DNA of 64,000 bases from Desulforamulus ruminis DSM 2154. Its GTDB lineage: Bacteria > Bacillota > Desulfotomaculia > Desulfotomaculales > Desulfotomaculaceae. The stretch lies in NCBI RefSeq assembly GCF_000215085.1, contig NC_015589.1, positions 868,001 to 932,000 of the forward strand. Direction: 5' to 3'. The stretch's first letter is position 1. Every line of letters begins with the position of its first letter. Shown here piece by piece: positions 16,561 through 24,618 of the stretch. Both the position numbers and the translations under genes were made by a program. Below the pieces are notes generated by a model. It worked only from the letters and a program-made list of their open reading frames with translations. It was not told the origin of the DNA and did no database searches.

Positions 16561-18258
16561 ATGTCGTGGCAATCCGTTGTTTTAAATATGATTGGTGGTA
16601 TGGGACTATTATTATATGGAATGTATGTGCTTAGCGAGGGTTTACAAAAAGTTGCCGGAAAAAAACTCCGGGAAGCCTTGAGCCGTCTGACCAATAATCG
16701 CATGGTGGCCATGGGGCTGGGAGCCTTTTTAACGGTTTTATTTCAAAGCAGTACCGCCACCACGGTGATTTTGGTGGGTTTGACCAGCGCCTCCATTATT
16801 AGCTTAAGGCAAACTCTGGCGGTAATCCTGGGAGCGGATATCGGCACAACCATCACTGCTCAACTAATTGCATTAAAAGTAACGGAAATCGCCCTGCCCA
16901 TCGTAGGAATTGGAGCAACCATTATCTTCTTTAGTAAAAAGAATAAATACAAGCGCATTGGTCAGGTGCTTATCGGTTTTGGCTTGTTGTTCTTTGGACT
17001 TAAACTGATGTCCGATACCATGTATCCCTTAAGGAATGACCCCATGTTTGGCAAAATGCTGTTCCAAATGAGTGACAATCCCCTGCTGGCCATGGCAGTG
17101 GCAGCGGTTTTCACTTTTCTGGTGCACAGCAGTGCGGCCACCATCGGGATTATTATGTTATTGGCCATGCAGAATATGATTGCCCTGGAACCGGCCATTT
17201 ATATGTTGTTTGGCGCCAATGTGGGTACCGCGTTTACCGCCATATTATCCAGCCTCGGGTCATCCAGGGAATCCCAGCGTGTAGCTACCGCACACCTGCT
17301 GTTTAAAGTGGTGGGCGTAATCCTGTTCCTGCCCTTTGTGGGACCGCTGAGCAGTTTAATGGCGCAAATTACCTCTTCACCGGGTTTCCAGGTGGCCAAC
17401 GTTCACACTCTTTTTAATATTGTTATTGCCTTATTGTTTGTCCCCTTTGTAGCGCATTTTGCCCGGTTATTGGAGATCATTGTACCGGAGAAGAAGGATC
17501 CGGTTAACGATATTTGCCCCAAATACCTGGATGAAAGCTTATTTGCCAGTCCGGAATTAGCCATCGGGATGGCTACCAAGGAAATTATGCATGTTTCCGA
17601 TCATGTAACAGATATGGCAAAGCAGACCTATCCACTGCTTATAAACTATGACTCCGACATGGCGGATCAATTAAGGCAGAAGGAAAATCATATTGATGTG
17701 CTGACCAATGCCACCAACAAATATTTAACCCATCTTTTAAGGCAGACATTAACCAAAGATGAATTTAACCGGGCCATGGGACTGGTGCATATTGTCCGGG
17801 AATACGAGTATATGGGCGATATCCTGGAAAAGAACATTTTGTACAAAGCCGAGAGCAAATATGTCAATAATCTGGAGTTTTCCTCAGACGGACAAAAAGA
17901 GATTACCACCATGCATAATAAGGTCACCAGTTTGCTGCACGTGGTGAATACCGCCTTTGCCACCAACAGTTGTATGATGGCGGAGAAGGCAAAGACGCTG
18001 CAGGAGGAAATCGTAGACCTGGAGTTCCGGCTGCGCATGAGCCATATTGCCCGGTTGCAAAGGGGCGCCCAGGAAACCGAGAACACCACCTTTATTCATA
18101 TGGATGTGATTAACTCTTACTTGAGAATGAGTGAGCATATGAAAAATATTGCTCTGGCCCTTACCGACGAAATTTCCTGTACCTGGCACGATGAGGCGCA
18201 GATTCTTACGTCACCCAATGACCTGTGGGAAGGAAATGGACATAAGCAGGCGCAATAA
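16561..18258 (+). CDS. Na/Pi cotransporter family protein with PhoU-like domain
   Basis: This 565-residue protein has two repeated membrane halves in residues 1-310. Each carries the QSSTATT/HSSAATI motif (FQSSTATTVILVGL near 62, LVHSSAATIGIIML near 187) typical of NptA/YjbB-like transporters. Residues 340-550 form a helical PhoU-like domain. Known homologues couple sodium to phosphate transport, some acting in export. The ATG follows GAGGGTGAGGAG. It has its own promoter and terminator. The PhoU-like domain suggests regulation by phosphate status. Confidence 0.88.
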   Translation: MSWQSVVLNMIGGMGLLLYGMYVLSEGLQKVAGKKLREALSRLTNNRMVAMGLGAFLTVLFQSSTATTVILVGLTSASIISLRQTLAVILGADIGTTITAQLIALKVTEIALPIVGIGATIIFFSKKNKYKRIGQVLIGFGLLFFGLKLMSDTMYPLRNDPMFGKMLFQMSDNPLLAMAVAAVFTFLVHSSAATIGIIMLLAMQNMIALEPAIYMLFGANVGTAFTAILSSLGSSRESQRVATAHLLFKVVGVILFLPFVGPLSSLMAQITSSPGFQVANVHTLFNIVIALLFVPFVAHFARLLEIIVPEKKDPVNDICPKYLDESLFASPELAIGMATKEIMHVSDHVTDMAKQTYPLLINYDSDMADQLRQKENHIDVLTNATNKYLTHLLRQTLTKDEFNRAMGLVHIVREYEYMGDILEKNILYKAESKYVNNLEFSSDGQKEITTMHNKVTSLLHVVNTAFATNSCMMAEKAKTLQEEIVDLEFRLRMSHIARLQRGAQETENTTFIHMDVINSYLRMSEHMKNIALALTDEISCTWHDEAQILTSPNDLWEGNGHKQAQ

Positions 18259-18262
18259 GAGA

Positions 18263-18296
18263 AATAACCTCCCGTTTCCGGGGAGGTTATTTTTTA
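18263..18296 (+). terminator. Terminator of the Na/Pi cotransporter gene
   Basis: AATAACCTCCC (18263-18273) pairs with GGGAGGTTATT (18281-18291) and is followed by TTTT, 5 bases after the stop. Confidence 0.92.
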
Positions 18297-18364
18297 TATT
18301 AACAATTTTAATGGTAAAATAGTAATATTGGGAAAAAAGCAAGTACCGAAGTGGGGGCGGTCTT

Positions 18365-19039
18365 ATTAAAAAGCTGGGTGGGTTAAGAAATACGGAATTA
18401 TTTAGTGGTGTTCAGTTGGAGAAACTGAAGGAATATCAGGATTTCTTTACGGAATACTCTTTTACCCGCAAGGAAATGGTATTTTTCCCAGGAAAGTTCC
18501 CCAGTTCCATTCTTTTAATATTGAAAGGAAAGGTTCGGGTTTACTTAAGTTACCCTCATGGCAAGGAATTTACCTTAACCATTCTTTCGCCGGGAGATGT
18601 CTACAGCGGTCATACCCGCACCTTCGGACAGGCATTGGAACCTGTAAGCATGGCCTCCATTCCCATGGAGGTTTTTAAGGAGATGCTGCAAAAGATGCCC
18701 AATCTGGTTTTTGGCCTGGTGGGAGTGCTGGGGGATGCTCTGCGAGGGTCCATGGATGTCATCGAAAGCCTGGTTTTTGAAGAAGCGGATGTCCGTTTGA
18801 TTTCTCTTTTGCTGGAATGGGCCCGGCATAACGGAAAGCCTGTACCAAGGGGCGTTGAGATTAAACTGGATTTTACCAGGGAGGAAATTGCCAGCATGAT
18901 TGGCAGTAGCCGCCAGACCCTGAACAATTTATTCAGGAATTTAATGAACGAGCAGTTGATCGAAGTGCAAAATAAAAGTATCCTTATCAAGGATTTAGAT
19001 AGAATGCGGCATATTCTTAGGGAAAGAAAAGGAGAATGA
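18365..19039 (+). CDS. cooA: CooA-like heme CO-sensing transcription factor (Crp/Fnr family), start uncertain
   Basis: The first canonical start is TTG at 18416 (207 residues). The frame stays open upstream to about 18325, and the extra 17 codons from an ATT at 18365 read KKLGGLRNTELFSGVQ, matching Crp-type N-termini. With that start the His in DVYSGHTRTF is residue 83, aligning with the heme-ligand His82 that I recall for Carboxydothermus CooA, which has a similar GDIFCTHTRAF stretch. The C-terminal helix-turn-helix contains EEIASMIGSSRQTLNN. The gene lies 90 bases before cooS, so CO-dependent activation of cooS is the likely role. In CooA the protein N-terminus itself ligates heme, so the start matters. 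Confidence 0.72.
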   Translation: MKKLGGLRNTELFSGVQLEKLKEYQDFFTEYSFTRKEMVFFPGKFPSSILLILKGKVRVYLSYPHGKEFTLTILSPGDVYSGHTRTFGQALEPVSMASIPMEVFKEMLQKMPNLVFGLVGVLGDALRGSMDVIESLVFEEADVRLISLLLEWARHNGKPVPRGVEIKLDFTREEIASMIGSSRQTLNNLFRNLMNEQLIEVQNKSILIKDLDRMRHILRERKGE

Positions 19040-19061
19040 GTATTTAAAAAATTCGAAATAT

Positions 19062-19077
19062 TGTAAAGTATTTTACA
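19062..19077 (+). promoter_or_regulatory. Perfect Crp/Fnr-type palindrome upstream of cooS
   Basis: TGTAAA-GTAT-TTTACA is a perfect dyad in the 90-base gap between the CooA-like gene and cooS. Spacing and symmetry fit an operator of the Crp/Fnr/CooA family, so it is the best candidate target of the neighbouring regulator. Confidence 0.65.
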
Positions 19078-19079
19078 GA

Positions 19080-19128
19080 AATCCCCCCGGCAATCCTTTA
19101 GGATTAAATTAAAAACAACGGGGGGATT
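19080..19128 (+). promoter_or_regulatory. Leader hairpin that would sequester the cooS ribosome binding site
   Basis: AATCCCCCCG (19080-19089) is the exact reverse complement of CGGGGGGATT (19119-19128), which contains the ribosome binding site ending one base before the ATG at 19130. A smaller perfect hairpin AATCC-TTTA-GGATT (19092-19105) sits inside the loop. If transcribed, the outer stem would hide the ribosome binding site. Confidence 0.6.
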
Positions 19129-19129
19129 T

Positions 19130-21061
19130 ATGATGAAAGATTTACCCGATGTAAAAGATCTGTCGCTGGATACCGGGGTTCAGGAACTGCTGGTCAAGGC
19201 AAGGAATGAAGGCATTGCAACTGCTTTTGACCGGGCGGTAAAAATGAGCCAGTGTGGCTTTGGTTCTGCCGGAGTTTGCTGTAAGCAGTGCCTGGAGGGA
19301 CCCTGCCGCATCGCTCCCAACGGAAAAGGGCCTCGAGCCGGGGTTTGCGGCGCCAATGTGGATACCATCGTGGCCAGGAATTTTTTAAATACCGTTACCC
19401 AGGGGACGGCCAGCCACGCTGAACACGCCCGGGAGGTTGCCCATGCGATTTTAGAGGCGGTGGAAGGGAAGGCCCCCTATACCATTCAGGATACCGGAAA
19501 ATTAAAAGCTTTAGCCCAGGGGCTGGGTATCACCGTGGAAGGCAAAGGGATCAACCAATTGGCCAAAGAGGTGGCTCATAAGGCTCTGGAGGATTTCCAA
19601 AAACAGCAGGGTCCCCTTCACTGGCTAAAGCTAAAGGGACAGACCAAAGAGGTGGAGAATTGGGAAAAACTAGGACTGCTACCGGTGAATGCGCACCTGG
19701 AAGTGGCCAAGTCCATGGCCAGACAGGTTATGGGGGGCGATGCGGACCCGGCCAATCTGCTGCTGGGCGCCATTACCATGAGTCTGGTGGATGGATTTGC
19801 GGGTTTGCACATGTCCACCGATCTCCAGGATGTCTTATTGGGTACCCCCAAGGCGGTTAAAGCCCAATATCGTTTGGGTGTAATCAAGGAAGAGATGGTG
19901 AACATTTCAGTGCACGGCCACATTCCCCTGCTGGCGGAAAAAGTAGTGGAATGGGCGGGGAAATTAAAGGAAGAGGCCCGGAAAGTAGGGGCCGAAGGAA
20001 TTAATGTGGTGGGCGTGTGCTGCAGCGGCAATGAAATACTGATGCGCAAGGGAGTCAATGTGGCCACCAACTATGCCAGCCAGGAGCTGCCCATTGTGAC
20101 CGGGGCGCTGGAGGCCATGGTGGTGGATATTCAATGCATTATGCCCGGGCTGCAAACGGTGGCCAGTTGCTATCATACCGAAATCATTACCACCTTACCC
20201 TATGCTAAAATTTCCGGTGCCAGCCATGTGGAGTTTAGCGCCGAGCGGGCGGATGAAGCGGCCCGTGAGATTGTGATGAGAGCTGTGGCCAACTTTAAGA
20301 AACGAGATCCGAGAAAAATAGCCATACCCAATGAAGTAACCGAGGCTTACGCCGGCTTTTCGGTGGAACAGATTGTTGAAGCTTTGAAAGCCGTTAATCC
20401 GGACGATCCTCTGAAGCCGCTGGTGGATGCCATTGCCGGGGGACAAATCCTGGGGGCAGTGGCCATCGTAGGCTGTACCAATCCAAGAAAGAAGCAGGAT
20501 TATGACAATTTAACGCTGGCCATGGAACTAATTAAGAATAATGTTCTGGTGGTGGCTACGGGATGTTCGGCTCACAGTCTGGGGAAATTCGGACTTTTGT
20601 CGCCGGAGGGATTAAAATATTGCGGCGAGGAATTACGCAGCGTTTTGACGGCCATCGGTCAGGCCAACGGATTGCCCGCCCTGCCCCCGGCTCTGCATAT
20701 GGGAAGCTGTGTGGATAATTCAAGGGTGGCGGATCTTTTGACCGCTCTGGCCGATTACCTGGGAGTGGGCATAAAGGATTTGCCGGCAGCCGGTTCCTGT
20801 CCCGAAACCCACCATCCAAAAGCCATCGCCATTGGTACCTACTTTATTGCCAATGGTGTGGATGTCCATGTGGGCGTGAATCCTCAGGTCAGCGGTTCGG
20901 AACTGGTAGTCAACGTTCTTACCGCAAATAAAGAAGACTTTCCCGTAACTACGGACGGGTTGTTTGGGGGTAAACTAATTTATGAGGAAGACCCCGTTAA
21001 AGCAGCCGCACTGATTATTGAGCGAATTAAGCAGAAGCGGAAAGCGCTGGGACTAAATTAA
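19130..21061 (+). CDS. cooS: Anaerobic carbon monoxide dehydrogenase catalytic subunit
   Basis: This 643-residue enzyme is of typical CooS length. Near residues 41-60 it has the cysteine array for the D and B clusters (SQCGFGSAGVCCKQCLEGPC, then GVCG near 75). Further Cys residues of the Ni-Fe-S C cluster are in VVGVCCSGNE, VDIQCIMPG, VAIVGCTNPRKK, VATGCSAHSLG and HMGSCVDNSR, followed by GSCPETHHPK. It oxidises CO with water to CO2, two electrons and two protons. cooC follows 19 bases downstream, with no hydrogenase or acetyl-CoA synthase genes beside it, so the electron acceptor is not indicated. A leader hairpin covers its ribosome binding site. Confidence 0.96.
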   Translation: MMKDLPDVKDLSLDTGVQELLVKARNEGIATAFDRAVKMSQCGFGSAGVCCKQCLEGPCRIAPNGKGPRAGVCGANVDTIVARNFLNTVTQGTASHAEHAREVAHAILEAVEGKAPYTIQDTGKLKALAQGLGITVEGKGINQLAKEVAHKALEDFQKQQGPLHWLKLKGQTKEVENWEKLGLLPVNAHLEVAKSMARQVMGGDADPANLLLGAITMSLVDGFAGLHMSTDLQDVLLGTPKAVKAQYRLGVIKEEMVNISVHGHIPLLAEKVVEWAGKLKEEARKVGAEGINVVGVCCSGNEILMRKGVNVATNYASQELPIVTGALEAMVVDIQCIMPGLQTVASCYHTEIITTLPYAKISGASHVEFSAERADEAAREIVMRAVANFKKRDPRKIAIPNEVTEAYAGFSVEQIVEALKAVNPDDPLKPLVDAIAGGQILGAVAIVGCTNPRKKQDYDNLTLAMELIKNNVLVVATGCSAHSLGKFGLLSPEGLKYCGEELRSVLTAIGQANGLPALPPALHMGSCVDNSRVADLLTALADYLGVGIKDLPAAGSCPETHHPKAIAIGTYFIANGVDVHVGVNPQVSGSELVVNVLTANKEDFPVTTDGLFGGKLIYEEDPVKAAALIIERIKQKRKALGLN

Positions 21062-21080
21062 ACCCTGAGGGGGTAAGCGA

Positions 21081-21878
21081 ATGACTTTTCATAACGGCAT
21101 AAAAATCGCTGTTTCCGGTAAGGGTGGCGTGGGCAAAACGACTTTATCGGCTATGTTATGTCACTTGTATGCCGGAGAGGGCAAAAGGGTGCTGGCGGTG
21201 GATGCGGACCCGGATGCCAATCTGGGGATGGCCTTGGGATTTACGCCTCAGGAATTGGAACAGGGAACAACCATCGCCCAGGACCGGAAATTGATTAAAG
21301 AGCGAACCGGCGCCGAACCCGGCTCCAGCGGACAGTGGTTTAGCCTAAATCCTAAAGTGGATGATATTCCACAAAAATACGTTTTACAAAAATCCGGCGT
21401 TAAGCTGCTTCAGTTGGGCGTAACCTCCACCGGGGGAAGCGGTTGCTATTGCCCCGAGAATAGCTTTATCAAACATCTGCTCAATCATCTGGTATTGGAA
21501 GAAAAGGATACCGTGATTGTTGATATGGAAGCCGGACTGGAACACATGAGCCGGGGAACCGCCAGGAGTGTAGATGCTTTTCTGGTGGTGGTGGAACCGG
21601 GACAGAGAAGCTTCCAGACCGCCAGGGCAACGGTAAAACTGGCCCGGGATCTAGGGGTTGAAAGGGTCTTTGCCGTAGTAAATAAAGTGCGGGAAGGCCA
21701 GGAGCAGGCCATTAAGGAAGCCCTGGATTTTATGCCCCTTTTGGGCATGCTTCCCTACCAGCCGGAAGCGGTTCTGGCGGATTTATACGGCAAGACTGTT
21801 TTTGAGACCTGCCCCTCCCTGGTAGCAAGGGGAAAGGAAATTAAGGAGCGGCTGGAGCAGCAACTGCAACACGCTTAA
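21081..21878 (+). CDS. cooC: CO dehydrogenase nickel-insertion ATPase
   Basis: This 265-residue MinD/ParA-type P-loop ATPase has the deviant Walker A SGKGGVGKTTLSAML near residues 13-27, AVDADPDANLGMAL near 42-55, and a Cys-x-Cys pair in GGSGCYCPENSFI (about 118-120). That pair binds nickel at the CooC dimer interface in characterised homologues. It matures the CooS C cluster at the expense of ATP. The gene follows cooS by 19 bases with a GAGGGGGT ribosome binding site, so the two are co-transcribed. Confidence 0.93.
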   Translation: MTFHNGIKIAVSGKGGVGKTTLSAMLCHLYAGEGKRVLAVDADPDANLGMALGFTPQELEQGTTIAQDRKLIKERTGAEPGSSGQWFSLNPKVDDIPQKYVLQKSGVKLLQLGVTSTGGSGCYCPENSFIKHLLNHLVLEEKDTVIVDMEAGLEHMSRGTARSVDAFLVVVEPGQRSFQTARATVKLARDLGVERVFAVVNKVREGQEQAIKEALDFMPLLGMLPYQPEAVLADLYGKTVFETCPSLVARGKEIKERLEQQLQHA

Positions 21879-21888
21879 TAAAAGGCGT

Positions 21889-21919
21889 AAAGGCGCACAA
21901 TAAGTGCGTCTTTGCTTTT
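21889..21919 (+). terminator. Probable terminator of cooSC
   Basis: AAAGGCGCAC-N5-GTGCGTCTTT forms an imperfect 10-bp stem followed by a T-rich stretch, about 12 bases past the cooC stop. Confidence 0.6.
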
Positions 21920-21994
21920 GCAAAGTTTTATTTGGAAAGCTTTCTGTTTTTTTGCCATAATAGAATTACCAAATCATTTTAAGGAGGTATTGGC

Positions 21995-22591
21995 ATGGAA
22001 GTCCTTGAAGCCATCCAGGCACGCCGAAGTATAAGAAAGTTTAAAAGCGAGGCACTATCCGACGACCTGATTAGGGAACTGCTGGAGGCGGGGAGACTGG
22101 CCCCTTCGGGAATGAATATTCAACCCTGGCGTTTTGTGGTGGTTAAAAGTCCCGAAGCAAGGGAGAAATTACGTTCAGCCACCCCGCTGGCCTTTGTGGC
22201 CCAGGCACCGGTGGTTCTAGCCGTGTGTGTGGATAAACAATCTTTTTCCCAGGTGGGGGACCGGGCCAGGGAATTACAGGAGGCAGGGAGTCTGGGTAAA
22301 TCCTTTAATGCGGAGGAGTATGCCCAAAGGCGCAATCGGGACCCTCAGGCAGCCTTGTCCTATCTGGTATTAAATGCTGCCATCACCATCGATCATATTA
22401 CTTTGCGGGCTGTGGATCTGGGACTGGGATCCTGCTGGGTGATGATGTTTGATCAGGAGCTGGCGAAACTGGCCTTAGGACTTGAAGATCAATACCATAT
22501 TGTGGCTTTGCTGCCGGTAGGTTATCCGGACCAGAGCCCGGGTTTAAGGCCCAGACTGCCCCTGGAGAAGCTGGTGCTCAAGGAAGTTTAA
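21995..22591 (+). CDS. Nitroreductase family protein
   Basis: This 198-residue flavoprotein begins with the family signature AIQARRSIRKFKSEALSDD, then LEAGRLAPSGMNIQPWRFVV with the Ser-Gly-x-N-x-Q-P-W FMN site. Near residue 147 GLGSCWVMMF contains the second FMN-contact region, and LLPVGYPDQSP lies toward the C-terminus. Members reduce nitro groups, quinones or flavins with NAD(P)H; the substrate cannot be named. The ATG follows AAGGAGGTATTGGC. It sits just after cooC but is separated by a probable terminator. Confidence 0.9.
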   Translation: MEVLEAIQARRSIRKFKSEALSDDLIRELLEAGRLAPSGMNIQPWRFVVVKSPEAREKLRSATPLAFVAQAPVVLAVCVDKQSFSQVGDRARELQEAGSLGKSFNAEEYAQRRNRDPQAALSYLVLNAAITIDHITLRAVDLGLGSCWVMMFDQELAKLALGLEDQYHIVALLPVGYPDQSPGLRPRLPLEKLVLKEV

Positions 22592-22667
22592 GTTTATTAA
22601 TAAATCATGACCTGTGAAAAAGGATAATTAAAAAAAACCTAGAATAGGAATTGAAAATATTGGTAAT

Positions 22668-23450
22668 TTGTTGCCGGTAGGGAAAGGTGGGTGTGTTAAA
22701 ATAAACTTGAACAAAAATACACCTGGACCGATTTTATCTGGACCCCATTCTGTTGAACTGGGGGGCAGAAAAATTCCCTATGGCTTGAGGGAGAGCCAAA
22801 AGGCAAAAAATCTACAGATTAAAATTACTGAAGGAATCGGGCTGGAAGTTGTTATACCTAAAAATTATCCGCTCTCCCATGTGGAAGTGTTATTAAAAAG
22901 CAAAGAAGACTGGATTCTTAACAAAATGGCCGAGGTTTCCGGGGTAGAGCAACGTAGAAAGAAAAAGGCGTTTGAAGATAGGCAACTGGTTTATTTTTTG
23001 GGTCAACCCTACCGCCTGGTGGTGGTATTCCAGCAAAGTCCGCCCTCGGTGGAGCTGATGGGAGACAGAATCATTGTTATGCTGCCCCAGCATTATGGTC
23101 ACAAAGTGAGGGACCTTTTGGAATTATGGTTTAGAACAAAGGCCAAGGAAATCCTCAGTCAGCGGTTAGATATTTTAAAAAGAAAGATGAACGTGGAATA
23201 TAACCAGTTCTTTATTAAGGACCAGAAAACCCGGTGGGGCAGTTGTTCCGGCCAGGGCAATTTAAATTTTAACTACCGTCTGGTTATGGCTCCTTTAGCC
23301 GTTGTTGATTATTTGGTGGCCCATGAACTGGCCCATCTGATAGAAATGAACCACTCCAAAAAATTCTGGGATCTGGTGCAGAGTGTATGTCCCGAATACA
23401 AAAAATACCGGCAGTGGCTAAAGGAACATGGCTGGCGGCTGGAATTGTAA
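22668..23450 (+). CDS. YgjP/SprT-like zinc metallopeptidase (DUF45)
   Basis: The 260-residue frame contains the zinc-binding motif VAHELAHLIEMNHSKKFW near residues 223-240 and the upstream stretch KTRWGSCSGQGNLNFNYRL, together diagnostic of the YgjP-type DUF45 family. Homologues are predicted metal-dependent peptidases of unclear substrate. The first start is TTG at 22668; an AAAGGTGGG site lies 12 bases further on, so initiation may be at a rare codon slightly downstream. It shares a bidirectional terminator with the convergent lipoprotein gene. Confidence 0.85.
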   Translation: MLPVGKGGCVKINLNKNTPGPILSGPHSVELGGRKIPYGLRESQKAKNLQIKITEGIGLEVVIPKNYPLSHVEVLLKSKEDWILNKMAEVSGVEQRRKKKAFEDRQLVYFLGQPYRLVVVFQQSPPSVELMGDRIIVMLPQHYGHKVRDLLELWFRTKAKEILSQRLDILKRKMNVEYNQFFIKDQKTRWGSCSGQGNLNFNYRLVMAPLAVVDYLVAHELAHLIEMNHSKKFWDLVQSVCPEYKKYRQWLKEHGWRLEL

Positions 23451-23489
23451 AAGCAAAGGAGCGGGCTGTTGGCCTGCTCCTTTGCTTTT
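23450..23489. terminator. Bidirectional terminator
   Basis: AAAAGCAAAGGAGC and GCTCCTTTGCTTTT form a long, nearly perfect stem ending in T-rich tracts on both strands. It lies between two convergent genes and overlaps both ends. Confidence 0.88.
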
Positions 23490-24315
23490 ACAATTTAACC
23501 TCAGCCAAGGGCTTATCATTGACGTCCGTAAGGGATAAGGTGACGGCCTTATAGCGGCCTTGTTCCAATTTATAAGTGGTTTTCAAAAAGGCCAGGGTAT
23601 CTGCATGGGCGATACCAATAACCCTTTGAATAGTGATAATTTCTTTTACACCGTTCCCGTCATAATCCACCAAACTATATTCGGCAATGGGATCTACCCA
23701 GGTGGAAATTTCTTTTAACATATCCTCCAGCCCTTGGTATTCTTCCGCATCCAGGGCAATGGTGGTTTTCAGCCCGGTTTGCCGATCTTCGAAACGAACA
23801 TAATAGTCACCCAGGTATTTGACCTCGTACCTTTTACCTTCCATATCATCAAAATCAAAGGGATCGTTTACGGAAAAAAGTTGCTGCCAGTCCTTTCCGC
23901 CGGTTTTATAAATGGTTAATCCTCTAGCCCCGGCGCTTCCGGTGGACTGGCGGTAAAATAAAACTTCCTTTATATCGTCCCCGTCCACATCCTCAAATTT
24001 TACTTCCGCAAAGCCATAAAGGCCCTCTTCCGGGGAGAGTTTAATTTTTTCAATGTCATCCACCACCAGGGACCAGGATTGGGGCATGCCGTTAGGGGAT
24101 TGTTCACTGTATAAAATAATTTGTTCCGTTTTACCGTCGCTGCCGAGTGTTTCCCTGGTGGACTGTAGAATTTGCATGTTGGCAGTGGCCTGAAATTTTT
24201 CCAGCCCGGTTGACTCTGCTTCCTTTTTTTGAAGGGTTGTTTTATTGGCAGCACACCCGCTTAAAAGGGAGATGAATAGAATAAAAGCAATTAGGGATGC
24301 AAGGATTTTCTTCAT
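23488..24315 (-). CDS. Lipoprotein with EF-hand-like acidic repeats, function unknown
   Basis: This 275-residue protein starts with a lipoprotein signal (MKKILASLIAFILFIS) and the lipobox LLSGC. The mature part has two acidic loops, VDGDDIKEVLF near 108 and DYDGNGVKEIITI near 222, of the D-x-D-G-x-x-x-E type seen in VCBS/FG-GAP-like calcium loops. I do not recognise a family beyond that. The ATG at 24315 is chosen over upstream starts because GGAAAGG lies about 12 bases before it and the signal peptide begins there. An IS110 element lies immediately upstream, so its native promoter has probably been displaced. Confidence 0.65.
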   Translation of the reverse strand: MKKILASLIAFILFISLLSGCAANKTTLQKKEAESTGLEKFQATANMQILQSTRETLGSDGKTEQIILYSEQSPNGMPQSWSLVVDDIEKIKLSPEEGLYGFAEVKFEDVDGDDIKEVLFYRQSTGSAGARGLTIYKTGGKDWQQLFSVNDPFDFDDMEGKRYEVKYLGDYYVRFEDRQTGLKTTIALDAEEYQGLEDMLKEISTWVDPIAEYSLVDYDGNGVKEIITIQRVIGIAHADTLAFLKTTYKLEQGRYKAVTLSLTDVNDKPLAEVKL

Positions 24316-24355
24316 ATTTATGACCATACCTTTCCGCTGCGCTGCAAGGCACAAA

Positions 24356-24618
24356 AGAGAAATGAAACCGATGCCTCTAACGCAGCTGGTCGTAATTTGT
24401 TAGAATGTGCTTGAGGAAACAGGCACACTACAGAGCACGTGGAGGTGAGTGTGCACAGCCGAAGGCTAGACCGTATATTTATGTGTGCCGGGAGCTCTTT
24501 CAAGCACAAATGAGTAGGGCTTTGAACCCTGTAAACTTATCTTTGGAGAGACGGACTACTTCAATCTTTCAGTGAGCGCCCAGTCCCTGCTTGTTCCCTT
24601 AAATACTGTTTCGAGGGG
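24356..24618 (+). ncRNA. Candidate IS110 left-end noncoding region with bridge RNA
   Basis: IS110-group elements encode their bridge RNA in the noncoding segment before the transposase. This 263-base stretch is that segment by position. It has no reading frame of its own and contains short hairpins, such as AGGG-N6-CCCT near 24515-24530 and paired GTGCTTGAGG/GGCAC words near 24411-24430. I cannot define the RNA ends or the target and donor loops by eye. Confidence 0.4.
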
